Positions 1 through 8,745 of a stretch of 56,685 nucleotides of DNA are shown here, one piece after another (the stretch's first letter is position 1; each line of letters begins with the position of its first letter). The notes beneath the pieces are model-generated. The model was not told where the DNA came from. It made no database searches and was given only the letters and a program-made list of their open reading frames with translations. Source of the stretch: Oscillospiraceae bacterium (GTDB lineage Bacteria; Bacillota; Clostridia; Oscillospirales; Oscillospiraceae); contig CADCHN010000017.1 of NCBI GenBank assembly GCA_902801295.1, forward strand, positions 1-56,685, read 5' to 3'. Made by a program: the position numbers and the translations under genes.

Positions 1-1047
1 GCCCCCTACATTGAAGGGGCGTGGATGACCAAATACAAGGGAAAATATTATTTACAGTACGCCGCGCCGGGAACGGAATTCAACGTCTATTCCGATGGGG
101 TCTATGTGGCGGACACGCCTCTTGGCTCCTACCAGCCTGCACCGAGCAATCCCTATTCCTTCCAGCCCGGCGGGTTTATCACCGGCTCCGGCCACGGTTC
201 TACCTTGAAAGATCGGGATGGCACCTATTGGCACGCAGACACTCTGCGGATCAGCTGTACCCATCCCTACGAACGTCGGCTTGGTCTTTGGAAGGCCGGA
301 TTTGACAGCGATGGGGTCCTGTACTGCGACCAGCGCTTCGGTGACTGGCCCCGCGCCATGGACGCGCCCGCCTGGTCTGACCCGGAATGGATGCTCCTTT
401 CCTACGGCAAGCCCGTCCGGGCAAGCTCAGGAGCGCATCCGCAGTGGGCTGTGGACGAAAATATCCGCTCCTGGTGGAGCGCGGACGATTCCGACCCCTG
501 TCCCCAGCTGACCCTGGATCTGGAGCAAAGCTGCATGGTTCATGCGGTACAGGTGAACTTTGCCGATGATGCCCTCCGGGTGAAACCCCCAAAAGACGCA
601 GTGTGGAGTCAGTTCCTGGGGGTTCCCCGGGTCATTGAAGATCGGCCTCTTCACACCCGCTGGCTGCTGGAAGCGTCCATGGATGGAAAAGTATGGGATA
701 TTATGGAAGATAAGCGAGCCTGCGATACGGATCTGCCCCACGATCTGGTGGTGAAGGAGGAAGGGGTTCAGGCAAGATATATCCGTCTGACGGTGACGGA
801 ACTGCCCTATCATCAGACGGCGCGGATTTCCGGGCTGCGGGTATTCGGTATTTCTCAGGGCGGCGAGGGCGCGAATGCCTGTATCTCCTGGGGTTATGCC
901 CCGGATAAATTATACCACAGCAAAATGGTGTATGGCTACCGGGAAGCGGCCATCACCGCGTTGATCAAAGGGCAACCGGCATGGGTTCGTGTTGACTGTT
1001 TCAACGAACACGGTGTGATCCGGGGCGATGTGTTCTGCCTTGGATAG
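1..1047 (+). CDS. Glycoside hydrolase family 43-like protein with discoidin domain, 5'-truncated
   Basis: The frame is open from base 1, so the N-terminal part of the gene, including most of the five-bladed propeller, lies outside the window. The visible start (EGAWMTKYKGKYYL, then a GSGHGS stretch and YWHADTLR) matches the last blades of GH43-type beta-xylosidases and arabinofuranosidases. A discoidin-like (F5/8 type C) carbohydrate-binding domain follows, roughly from VRASSGAHPQWAVDENI to ARYIRLTVTELPYHQTARIS, and then a fibronectin-like tail. Such enzymes remove xylose or arabinose from plant hemicellulose. The gene lies 39 bases upstream of a GH2 gene on the same strand, with a GH3 gene beyond it, which suggests a glycan-utilisation operon. 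Family assignment is good; the substrate is inferred. Confidence 0.82.
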   Translation, partial: APYIEGAWMTKYKGKYYLQYAAPGTEFNVYSDGVYVADTPLGSYQPAPSNPYSFQPGGFITGSGHGSTLKDRDGTYWHADTLRISCTHPYERRLGLWKAGFDSDGVLYCDQRFGDWPRAMDAPAWSDPEWMLLSYGKPVRASSGAHPQWAVDENIRSWWSADDSDPCPQLTLDLEQSCMVHAVQVNFADDALRVKPPKDAVWSQFLGVPRVIEDRPLHTRWLLEASMDGKVWDIMEDKRACDTDLPHDLVVKEEGVQARYIRLTVTELPYHQTARISGLRVFGISQGGEGANACISWGYAPDKLYHSKMVYGYREAAITALIKGQPAWVRVDCFNEHGVIRGDVFCLG

Positions 1048-1086
1048 AATCAAAACTGCCATTATGACAGCGAAGGAGCATGGATT

Positions 1087-3791
1087 ATGAATGCGAATTT
1101 GGATTGGCTCACAGACCCAACCGTTTTCAGGGTCAACCGGCTGGATGCCCATTCTGACCACATTTGCTTTGCCAACCCGGAAGAAATGGCACAGGGAAAA
1201 ACCTCCCTGCGCCAGAGCTTGGATGGGCAGTGGAGCTTTGCGTGGAGCAAAAATCCCCGGCGGCGTCCGGCTGACTTCTGGCAGGAAGATTTCGACGATT
1301 CCGATTTCGGTACGATTCAGGTGCCCGGACATATGGAGCTGCAGGGCTATGGTGAAATTCAGAAATCGACTGGGAGAATACCCATGTGGGCAGCTATGTA
1401 CGCCGGTTCGATTTGGAGCCGGGACTGCTGGGGAAGCGGGTGTGCATTTCCTTTCAGGGTGTGGAGCAGGCGTTCTATGTCTGGCTCAACGGCCACTTCG
1501 TTGGCTACGCCGAGGACAGCTTCACCCCCTCGGACTTTGACCTGACTCCCTACGTCCGGGAAACCGGGAACCGCCTGTGCGTGGAGGTCTATCAGCACAG
1601 CAGCGCGGCTTGGCTGGAGGATCAGGACTTCTTCCGGTTCAGCGGCATCTTCCGCAGCGTGTTTCTCTACGCCAAGCCCGCCGCGAATGTGGACGACCTG
1701 TGGCTGCAAACCACGCTTTTGGAGGACAATACCACCGGCAAGCTGAAAATCCGTTTGCTCCTCAGCGGTGAAACGGAAAGCGTAACCCTCCATTGTGCCA
1801 TTGACGGCCTGATGGACGAGGATTTGCCTTTGAGCTTTGACGGAAAATACCATGTCAGTCCAGAATTTATCTTCCCCAATATCCAGCCATGGTGCCACGA
1901 AACACCCAATCTCTATCATGCGGTTCTGACCCTGACTGCCGCCTCTGGGGAAGTGCTGGAAGTAATTCCTTATGACATCGGTTTCCGCCGGTTTGAATTA
2001 AAGGACGGAATCATGCTCCTCAACGGTCAGCGGCTGGTGATTCACGGGGTCAACCGTCACGAATGGAATCCAAGCACAGGCCGTGCCATCGGCATGAAGG
2101 ATATGGAGCGGGCCATGGAGACCTTCCGCCGCAATCATATCAATGCTGTCCGCACCTGCCATTACCCCAATCAGACACCGTGGTATCATATGTGCGACCA
2201 AAGCGGCATCTACATGATGGACGAGACGAACCTGGAAAGCCACGGTTCCTGGCAGAAGCTGGGGAAAATTGAACCAAGCTGGAACGTTCCCGGAAGCCTC
2301 CCTCAATGGAAGGACTGCGTGCTTGACCGGGCAATGTCCATGTTTGAGCGGGATAAAAACCATGTTTCCATCCTGTTCTGGTCCTGCGGAAACGAGTCCT
2401 ACGCCGGGGAGGACATTCTGGCAATGGCGGACTACTTCCGCGCCCAGGATCCCAGCCGGCTGGTTCACTATGAGGGCGTGTTCCACAACCGTGCCTTTGA
2501 CGCAATTTCCGATGTGGAAAGCCGGATGTACGCGTATCCGGATGCCATTCGGGCCTATCTGCAAAGCAATCCCAAAAAGCCCTTTCTTCTCTGCGAGTAT
2601 ATGCACGACATGGGCAATTCTCTGGGCGGCATGGAAAGCTACATCCGTCTGGAAGAAGAATACCGGCAGTATCAGGGCGGTTTCATCTGGGATTATATGG
2701 ATCAGGCGCTGTGGCATGAGAACGCCAATGGGGAAAAGGTTCTGGGCTACGGCGGAGACTTTGGCGAGCGGCAGAGCGACTATGCGTTCAGCGGCAACGG
2801 CATTGTTTTTGCGGACGGCAGGGAAAAGCCCGCCATGCAGGAGGTGCGCTACTGGTATTCCGGCGCAGAAGCCCGGAAAGCGCAGGACACTGCCAATGCA
2901 TCTGGGGCGGAAGCGTTCCGGGTGCAGGAAAGCGGACAAAATCAACCGCTGAAGATTGTGCACGGCGACGGCGCACTGGGGGTTTCCGGGAAGAATTTTG
3001 AGATCCTGTTCTCCTATCCGGAGGGCGGCCCGGTTTCCCTGATTTCTGACGGACAGCAGTGGCTGTGGCGCGCGCCCCGGCCTGCCTTCTGGCGTGCTCC
3101 CACGGAAAACGACTTGGGCAATGGCTTTGCCGCAGCCAGTTCCATTTGGGCGGCTGTGGACGCTTGGCAGAAGTGCGGCGACATTCAGGTTTTGGAAGAA
3201 TCGGAGGATATGGTCTCCATTCGCTATACCTACACTGCCCCCGCCATGCCCGGCCTGAAAACGGAGGTAACTTACTCCGTTGACAGCGAGTGCTGCATGA
3301 AAGTGGATGTCCACTACTTTGGCATGGAGGGGCGGCCGGAGCTTCCGCTGTTCGGCCTGCGGTTTGCAACGCCGGTTCCAGTCGAACAGGTGGAGTGGGT
3401 CGGCCTGTCCGGGGAAACCTACCCGGACAGGAAGAAGGGCGGTATTTTCGGCACCTACAGCGAAGTGCCACACATCGCGGACTATCTGGTTCCCCAGGAG
3501 TGCAGCTGTCATATGGACACCCACCAAATGATCCTCCGTCTGGCGGGTCATGCTTTGACGATTCAAAAGGATGGGGCGCCCTTTGCTTTTTCTGCCATTC
3601 CCTATACCCCTCAGCAGCTGAGCGAGGCCTTCCACGCTGACGAGCTGCCCGCTCCCTGCAGAACGGTGGTGACGCTCTGCTGCGCCATGCGGGGCGTTGG
3701 CGGCATTGACAGCTGGGGAGCCAATATGGAAGAAGCGTATCGGGTTTCCGCTGAAAAGGATATCTGTTTCTCCTTCCGGTTCCGGCTTTGA
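1087..3791 (+). pseudogene. lacZ: Beta-galactosidase (GH2, LacZ type), interrupted by a deletion and frameshift near 1362
   Basis: The product would hydrolyse beta-galactosides. A ribosome site (AAGGAG) precedes the ATG at 1087. The first part (1087 to about 1362) carries the sugar-binding domain start ending in GHMELQGYGEIQ. The rest continues in another frame from DWENTHVGSYVRRFD. In relatives about 17 residues of the YVN..YPWEG..LRPP type lie between these blocks, so roughly 50 bases are missing and the frame changes. Downstream everything is intact: the acid/base Glu in CGNES (codon 2394-2396), the nucleophile Glu in LCEYMHDMGNS (codon 2595-2597), GGFIWDYMDQALW, and the C-terminal LacZ domain with FWRAPTENDLGNG. 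No further decay is visible, so this is either a recent lesion or a sequence error. Confidence 0.85.
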
Positions 3792-3863
3792 GAATTTAGG
3801 AAGAACAATAGATTCCCGACGGTCAGTCCCCCAAGGATGCCGGACATAAGCAGACCGTTTATC

Positions 3864-4031
3864 TAAGGCAACACCGCACAATTGCGTCAGCGGATCTCAG
3901 CGGATCTTTTGCGCCATTTCTGCAGTTCCAAAAACGGGAAATACATACAGTATTCCCCCGTTTTTGAAACTTTGAAATGGCACAAAATCTCTCGCTGAGC
4001 TTCCTTGCCGAATTATGCGGTGTTGCCCTAA
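3864..4031. mobile_element. MITE-like long imperfect hairpin element
   Basis: The arms beginning TAAGGCAACACCGCA and ending TGCGGTGTTGCCCTA are inverted repeats. The similarity continues inward (CTCAGCG, TTTTGCGCCATTTC and AAAAACGGG against their complements), so about 165 bases fold into one long imperfect hairpin with a loop near the GTATT/AATAC pair. It has no coding capacity of its own. It fills the gap between the GH2 and GH3 genes and ends only about 4 bases before the GH3 ribosome site. The structure is seen directly; the mobile-element interpretation is inference. Confidence 0.6.
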
Positions 4032-4047
4032 AACAAGGAGAATGGAA

Positions 4048-6375
4048 ATGAGTAAATGGCAGAGATACAAATTCATGCCCGTGCGGCCTTTGGGCGAGGA
4101 TGGGAAAATCGTGACTGGTTCAAAGGAACATATTGCGCTGTCCCGGAAAGTGGCAGCGGAGGGTATGGTACTTCTGAAAAATGAAAACCGTCTGCTTCCC
4201 CTGAAACGGGGAAGCCGCGTGGCACTGTTCGGCAAGGCCAGCGTGGACTATGTGAAAGGCGGCGGCGGAAGCGGCAACGTGACCGTGGCCTATGTCCGAA
4301 ACCTCTGCGATGGCATGGAGGAAAAGGCGGCAGAGGGAAAGGTGAATATTTTTGCTCCGCTGCATGAATTCTACCGGGAAAATGTGGCAAGCCAGCGGGC
4401 GGCGGGGAAAGAACCGGGGTTTACTGTGGAGCCGGAGATACCTGCGGCACTTCTTGAGCAGGCGGCGATGGAGTGCGATACCGCTGTTATCAGCATCTGC
4501 CGGTTTTCTGCCGAGGACTGGGATCGTAAGGGGGAGCCAAACGACGGCGATTTCTACTTGTCACTGGAAGAACAAAAGATGGTGTCGGATGTCTGTGCCC
4601 GTTTTGACCGGATTGTGGTCGTCCTGAATGTGGGCGGCATGGTGGACACCTCCTGGTTTGCCTGTAATCCAAAGATCGGCGCCGTGCTGCTGGCCTGGCA
4701 GGGCGGCATGGAGGGGGCTATGGCGGAGGCAGATATCCTCTGCGGCGACGTAAACCCCTCCGGCAAGCTGACGGATACCTTCGCGGCATCTTTTGACGAC
4801 TATCCCTCCTCGGCCGGCTTCAATGAATCCAGGGATTATGTCTGCTACACCGAGGATATTTTCGTGGGCTACCGATATTTTGAGACGATCCCCGGTGCGG
4901 CGGAGAAAGTCAACTATCCCTTTGGTTTTGGCCTGTCCTACACCACGTTCCGTCTGGAACCGCTGATTTCGCAAGGAGATGACGAGGAAATTTCTGTCAC
5001 TGTCCGGGCAACCAACACCGGAAATACGGCGGGCCGGGAAGTGGTGCAGATCTATTCTTCCGCGCCCCAATGCCGTCTCGACATGCCGAAGCTGGAACTG
5101 CGGACATTCCAAAAGACCCGGCTGCTCCAGCCGGGCCAGGCGCAGGAATTGACCCTGACCTTCCCCACCGCCGAGCTTGCCGCCTACGATGAAAAGCTGG
5201 CAGCTTTTGTATTGCCGGCGGGAAGCTACACGATTCTGGTGGGAAATTGTGTCCGCGCTCTGGAAGAGGTGGGTCATTTTGTCAATGAAGCGGAGCGGAT
5301 CACGGAGCAGGTGAAGAACCGCTGCGTTCCTGCCAAGCTGCCCCGCCGCCTGAAAGCGGACGGCAGCTTCGAGGATCTGGAAACCGGCGAGTATCCAACC
5401 CTGTACGACACCGCCGGATGGCCGGAGAAGCACAGCTGGGATGCCGAACACATCCTGCCCGATTCCAGAGGTATCAAAATTCCGGAAGGGCGGCTGAATT
5501 TTGAACAGGCAGCCTCCGGTGAAGTGACCACGGAAGCGTTCCTGGAAAGTCTGACGGATGACGAGCTGATTACCCTGCTGGGCGGCACTCCCAACCGGGG
5601 CGTGGCAGATACAAGGGGTATCGGCGGACTGGACTATCTGGGCATTCCGGCGGTGATGACCGCCGACGGCCCTGCCGGACTTCGGATCGTCCCCGACCGA
5701 GGGGTGAAAACCACAGCCTGGCCGGTGGCAACGCTGCTTGCCTGCACTTGGGACACGGAACTGATCTATGCGGTGGGCCAGACGGGCGCGAAAGAGGTTT
5801 TGGAGAACAACATCGGTATGTGGCTGACCCCTGCCATCAATATCCATAGAAGTCCCCTGTGCGGCCGGAATTTTGAATACTATTCGGAGGACCCGCTGGT
5901 GGCGGGAAAGCTGGCCGCCGCCATGGTGCGGGGGATCCAGTCCCAAAATGTTTCCGCCTGTGTGAAACACTTCTGCTGCAACAACAAGGAAACCAACCGA
6001 TACGCAAGCGATTCCCGGGTTTCTGAACGGGCACTGCGAGAGATTTATCTGAAGGCATTTAAAATCGTTGTAAAAGAGAGTGACGTCTGGAGCATTATGA
6101 CCGCCTATAACCTGCTGAACGGTACCTATACCTCGGAAAATGAGGAACTGCTGACCGGGATCCTCCGGGAGGAGTGGGGCTACGACGGCCTTGTGGTGAC
6201 AGACTGGGGCAACTGGGCGGAGCACTATCGGGAGGCTCTGGCGGGCAACAATGTGCGCATGCCCCACGGCAGCCTTAGACGATTGCAAAAGGCCATGGAA
6301 CTGGGATTGATCTCCCGGAACACTTTGATAGAAAACGCACGTCAGGTACTGCAATGGATGCTGAGGCTGGAATGA
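4048..6375 (+). CDS. Glycoside hydrolase family 3 beta-glucosidase/xylosidase, domain-permuted
   Basis: A 775-residue protein that would remove terminal beta-linked glucose or xylose from oligosaccharides. The domain order is inverted relative to classical GH3. The (alpha/beta)6 sandwich domain comes first (EGMVLLKNENRLLPLKRG), then a fibronectin-III-like domain (about 305-410, with a GREVVQIY-type strand), then the TIM-barrel domain (from about 500: MTADGPAGLR, KHFCCNNKETNR, YDGLVVTDWG). The catalytic nucleophile is Asp719 in VVTDWG. This order is known from rumen enzymes such as Butyrivibrio and Ruminococcus albus beta-glucosidases. The ATG at 4048 was chosen because AAGGAG lies 7 bases upstream; the ATG at 4042 is too close to it. 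There is no signal peptide, so the enzyme probably acts on imported oligosaccharides. Confidence 0.9.
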   Translation: MSKWQRYKFMPVRPLGEDGKIVTGSKEHIALSRKVAAEGMVLLKNENRLLPLKRGSRVALFGKASVDYVKGGGGSGNVTVAYVRNLCDGMEEKAAEGKVNIFAPLHEFYRENVASQRAAGKEPGFTVEPEIPAALLEQAAMECDTAVISICRFSAEDWDRKGEPNDGDFYLSLEEQKMVSDVCARFDRIVVVLNVGGMVDTSWFACNPKIGAVLLAWQGGMEGAMAEADILCGDVNPSGKLTDTFAASFDDYPSSAGFNESRDYVCYTEDIFVGYRYFETIPGAAEKVNYPFGFGLSYTTFRLEPLISQGDDEEISVTVRATNTGNTAGREVVQIYSSAPQCRLDMPKLELRTFQKTRLLQPGQAQELTLTFPTAELAAYDEKLAAFVLPAGSYTILVGNCVRALEEVGHFVNEAERITEQVKNRCVPAKLPRRLKADGSFEDLETGEYPTLYDTAGWPEKHSWDAEHILPDSRGIKIPEGRLNFEQAASGEVTTEAFLESLTDDELITLLGGTPNRGVADTRGIGGLDYLGIPAVMTADGPAGLRIVPDRGVKTTAWPVATLLACTWDTELIYAVGQTGAKEVLENNIGMWLTPAINIHRSPLCGRNFEYYSEDPLVAGKLAAAMVRGIQSQNVSACVKHFCCNNKETNRYASDSRVSERALREIYLKAFKIVVKESDVWSIMTAYNLLNGTYTSENEELLTGILREEWGYDGLVVTDWGNWAEHYREALAGNNVRMPHGSLRRLQKAMELGLISRNTLIENARQVLQWMLRLE

Positions 6376-6503
6376 GAATCCATGAATCCATTGCCAATGA
6401 TAAGGAGCCCCTAAATTCAGGTTGCTTAATCAAATACTGACCTACCAATCATTCATTCTATCAAGGGGATGACGGATGGAACGAGGGGCAGATTTGGAAA
6501 ATT

Positions 6504-6599
6504 CACGCATTTAGAAGGCCGTTTTTAATTGTATTCCCTGATCAAAAAGGCGCCCAGAAAGCATTGCTGTCAGCCGCTTTTTTGCCCCTTAAATGCGTG
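6504..6599. repeat. Inverted repeat in the gap after the GH3 gene
   Basis: CACGCATTTA at 6504-6513 is matched by its complement TAAATGCGTG at 6590-6599. The same core returns as another inverted pair at 7337-7350 and 7427-7441. The rest of 6376-6626 shows no gene that I can support. Confidence 0.4.
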
Positions 6600-6626
6600 A
6601 GCGGAGGTGCCTGCTGTATGAGAAAA

Positions 6627-6649
6627 GGTGCCGCCAAACTGACGGCACC
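6627..6649 (-). terminator. Terminator of the small CDS at 6662-6856
   Basis: A 7-bp GC-rich stem (GGTGCCG/CGGCACC) is followed on the minus strand by TTTTCTC. It lies 13 bases beyond the stop codon of the small minus-strand gene. Confidence 0.55.
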
Positions 6650-6661
6650 CTGTTCGGTCAA

Positions 6662-6856
6662 TTACTTACTTTTCCCCTTCCCTTCCTTTCCTTCCGTCTG
6701 TCCTGCTTCACGCTGAACCTGCCATTCCCGGAACTCCCGCTGGCCTTCTTCGCTTTCGTAATAGGCGAGGATGTCGGGGAGGATACACCGGGCAATGTGC
6801 TCGATTTCGTGTTGCGGAATACCGGAATTGTTGATTGGCTTTTTCCTGCGGCCCAA
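6662..6856 (-). CDS. Small mobile-element-associated hypothetical protein (64 aa)
   Basis: The product starts MGRRKKPINNSGIPQHEIE and ends with a Glu/Lys-rich tail. I recognise this as a type of short conserved hypothetical protein seen with Firmicute mobile elements, but I know no function. The start is TTG at 6856, supported by GGAGGG about 10 bases upstream, and a terminator follows. It has no signal peptide or membrane segment and is highly charged. Together with the XRE gene and serine recombinase 1.5-3.5 kb away it is probably cargo of the same decayed or minimal element. The overlapping plus-strand frame lacks family resemblance and was not annotated. Confidence 0.6.
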   Translation of the reverse strand: MGRRKKPINNSGIPQHEIEHIARCILPDILAYYESEEGQREFREWQVQREAGQTEGKEGKGKSK

Positions 6857-7082
6857 GCTGGTTGTTCCCTCCGGTTCGGTATGAAATTTTTAAGGTGCAG
6901 TTGTGGGTGGACGGACAATCTGTTGCTGACGGCATGGCTCCTTTCTCAAGAAACGGAAAATGCAGGCGCTTGTCAAGCCATGGGCTTGATGGGCGTCTGC
7001 ATTTTGCTTGCGTGTATTATATCACATTGGGAGTGAGTGTCAATAGCTTGGAAAGTGGTTGCGATGTAGAACAATAGCGGTG

Positions 7083-7441
7083 GAAAAGTGCTTGCATCAC
7101 AATGGATTTTCCTTGCGATTTCATTGCAGTAAGGGAATCGTACTCGCCACCGGAAAATCCGGCTTCTATTCTTCTACGTCTTGATTGAGGGCGGACAAAA
7201 CTTGCAGCCAGGTGTCGACATTTTAGAGAAAAAGCCGTTGTACTGCAATGACTTTTCGCCGCATTTCTATTGAAATAAGGATATTGTATGTCCACTTCGA
7301 AAAATGTCTTTCTGATGTCGACAGGTGAGCTTTCTCCGCATTTAGAACCCGTTTTCGGCTTCCGAATATACCGATATCACCCCTCCCAAAATTGAGGAAA
7401 AAAGTGGTTGCGCCGCAACGGCTTTTGGGGGTCTAAATGCG
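7083..7441. repeat. Three related palindromes in degenerate repeat units of about 150-170 bases
   Basis: Palindromes of one type (AAAAG...TTG...CAA...CTTTT) start near 7083, 7228 and 7398. The sequence after the first two (for example ATTTCATTGCAGTAAGGGA against ATTTCTATTGAAATAAGGA) is recognisably similar over about 65 bases. The last unit overlaps an inverted CGCATTTAGAACCC pair (7337-7350/7427-7441). No gene is visible in 6857-7490. The stretch is clearly AT-richer than its surroundings. Confidence 0.45.
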
Positions 7442-7490
7442 TAAAATGGCAGAGGGTTTGATATGATCTAGGGAGAAATGGTATTCCAGC

Positions 7491-8048
7491 TTATTTCTTT
7501 CGGTAGATCACAAGTAGGTCCTCAATTGACATGTATGGCTCATAGCCGTTTTCCTCCAACAGATTGACCAGATTCTCAAAACCATTGCCCTCTTCGTTCA
7601 CTGCATACTTTTTGAAATCGCTGTCAGCAGATATTTTCAAAACAACATACTGGGTTTCCAGCATATGCTCCGGCGAGCAATACCGCACATCGTATAGGAT
7701 TTCCCGTTGAGACAGATACGTTGTGTAAAATGTTGTAGCAGTCACAGAAGCTCCATCCGGAATTTCTGATAGCGCATCCCTTATATTCTGATAGAAGTCA
7801 TAATAGCGAACAGCTTGAACCGGATAATGGATTGCCTTTGGAACCACGACCTTGTAAAAGCAAGCCACGCTGACAATAAACGCGGCTGCGAGGACAGTCA
7901 CACGCTGCCAATTGATCCTGATATCCGCCAGATTCACCACCGCAAGATACACCAGAAATGCAGTAGAGCCGAAGGTGTACTGGAAGAAAATATCGTGCTG
8001 GTATTGGTAGTCAGACATCAGATTCACCAGTATAGGGGATAACTCATA
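7491..8048 (-). pseudogene. C-terminal fragment of a DUF2079 membrane protein
   Basis: The fragment contains YELSPILVNLMSDYQYQHDI, followed by a transmembrane segment (about residues 32-55) and a soluble C-terminal region with TTYLSQRE and ILYDVRYC. This resembles the end of DUF2079 family polytopic membrane proteins, which are normally 450-600 residues long and related to membrane glycosyltransferases. In the matching frame a TGA at 8049-8051 precedes the first codon, and no N-terminal half exists upstream. The remaining piece is about 186 codons. It is most likely a relic cut off by insertion of the neighbouring recombinase element. Its codon usage is poorer in GC than the core genes at the right. 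Confidence 0.65.
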
Positions 8049-8331
8049 TCAATATTACCATCGAAACGGAACTATTTCAATGACTGGATTTTCTACCAGC
8101 AAGCAATGCATGTGTGGCCACAAACCTTGCTGCGACAAAAGTCGCAAGCAATGCTTATGGCGCGCCATATGCGAAAAACGCGCATTTCCGCTCCGGCGGA
8201 TCTGTGCGTTTTCTGCTTGTTGGGAAATCTCCCAAGCCCTTTGAATCACAAGTTCCTTGTGAGCTACGCACCCTGCGGGCGCTTATTTGATGCGGAATTC
8301 GATTTCATTTCGCAGTAATTCTATTTTAGGG

Positions 8332-8360
8332 TTGACTTAGGGTTGCGTGCGTGATATAGT
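8332..8360 (+). promoter_or_regulatory. Promoter of the XRE-recombinase pair with a tandem TAGGGTTG repeat
   Basis: TTGACT (8332-8337), a 17-base spacer and TATAGT (8355-8360). TAGGGTTG occurs twice and overlaps the -35 region, a plausible operator for the regulator just downstream. The gap 8049-8331 holds a direct repeat of GCAAGCAATGC and a TGCGAC/GTCGCA hairpin but no gene I can support. Confidence 0.6.
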
Positions 8361-8388
8361 AAACCCAGAATAAGCTGGAGGTGAGATA

Positions 8389-8745
8389 GTGAAAGAGTTA
8401 GGAAAACGTCTGCGGGTGTTGCGGGAGAGCGTTGGGCTCTCTCAGGCAAAGCTGGCACAGGAGATTGGCTCCAACCAGTCCAGCATCAACCGCTATGAAA
8501 ACGGGCAGGCTGCTCCAACCGTAGAGCTTCTGCGCAAGTATGCAGACTACTTTGATGTGTCGATGGATTATATCTTTGCCCGCTGCGATGACCCCAGAGG
8601 AAAACTCTACGAAAACAGAATCATGAAACAGCGTGATGCTCCAGAACTGCGGGACTTTATCGAGATGTGCTTTGAACCAGGCTCCCCTATGAACAAACGG
8701 TTGAAGGAAACCCTGTTTCAGATGATGACGGAGGGAAAGAAATGA
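8389..8745 (+). CDS. XRE-family helix-turn-helix regulator
   Basis: A 118-residue protein with an N-terminal Cro/CI-type DNA-binding domain (about residues 4-60: LGKRLRVLRESVGLSQAKLA, then SSINRYENGQAAP and the ending DYFDVSMDYIFARCD). This is the typical small regulator of integrative elements. The start is GTG at 8389, with a strong GGAGGTGAG site just upstream. Its end overlaps the recombinase ATG by four bases (ATGA), so the two are translationally coupled. It probably represses its own promoter and thereby the recombinase; the tandem repeat at the -35 region could be its operator. The C-terminal 50 residues have no domain I recognise. Confidence 0.88.
   Translation: MKELGKRLRVLRESVGLSQAKLAQEIGSNQSSINRYENGQAAPTVELLRKYADYFDVSMDYIFARCDDPRGKLYENRIMKQRDAPELRDFIEMCFEPGSPMNKRLKETLFQMMTEGKK

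Noticed and set aside
6593..7036. 147-codon plus-strand frame
   Set aside because: Overlaps the small minus-strand gene with a better ribosome site and family resemblance.
8055..8249. 64-codon minus-strand frame near the DUF2079 fragment
   Set aside because: No convincing ribosome site and no domain; likely non-coding element DNA, although the sequence may recur in gut genomes.
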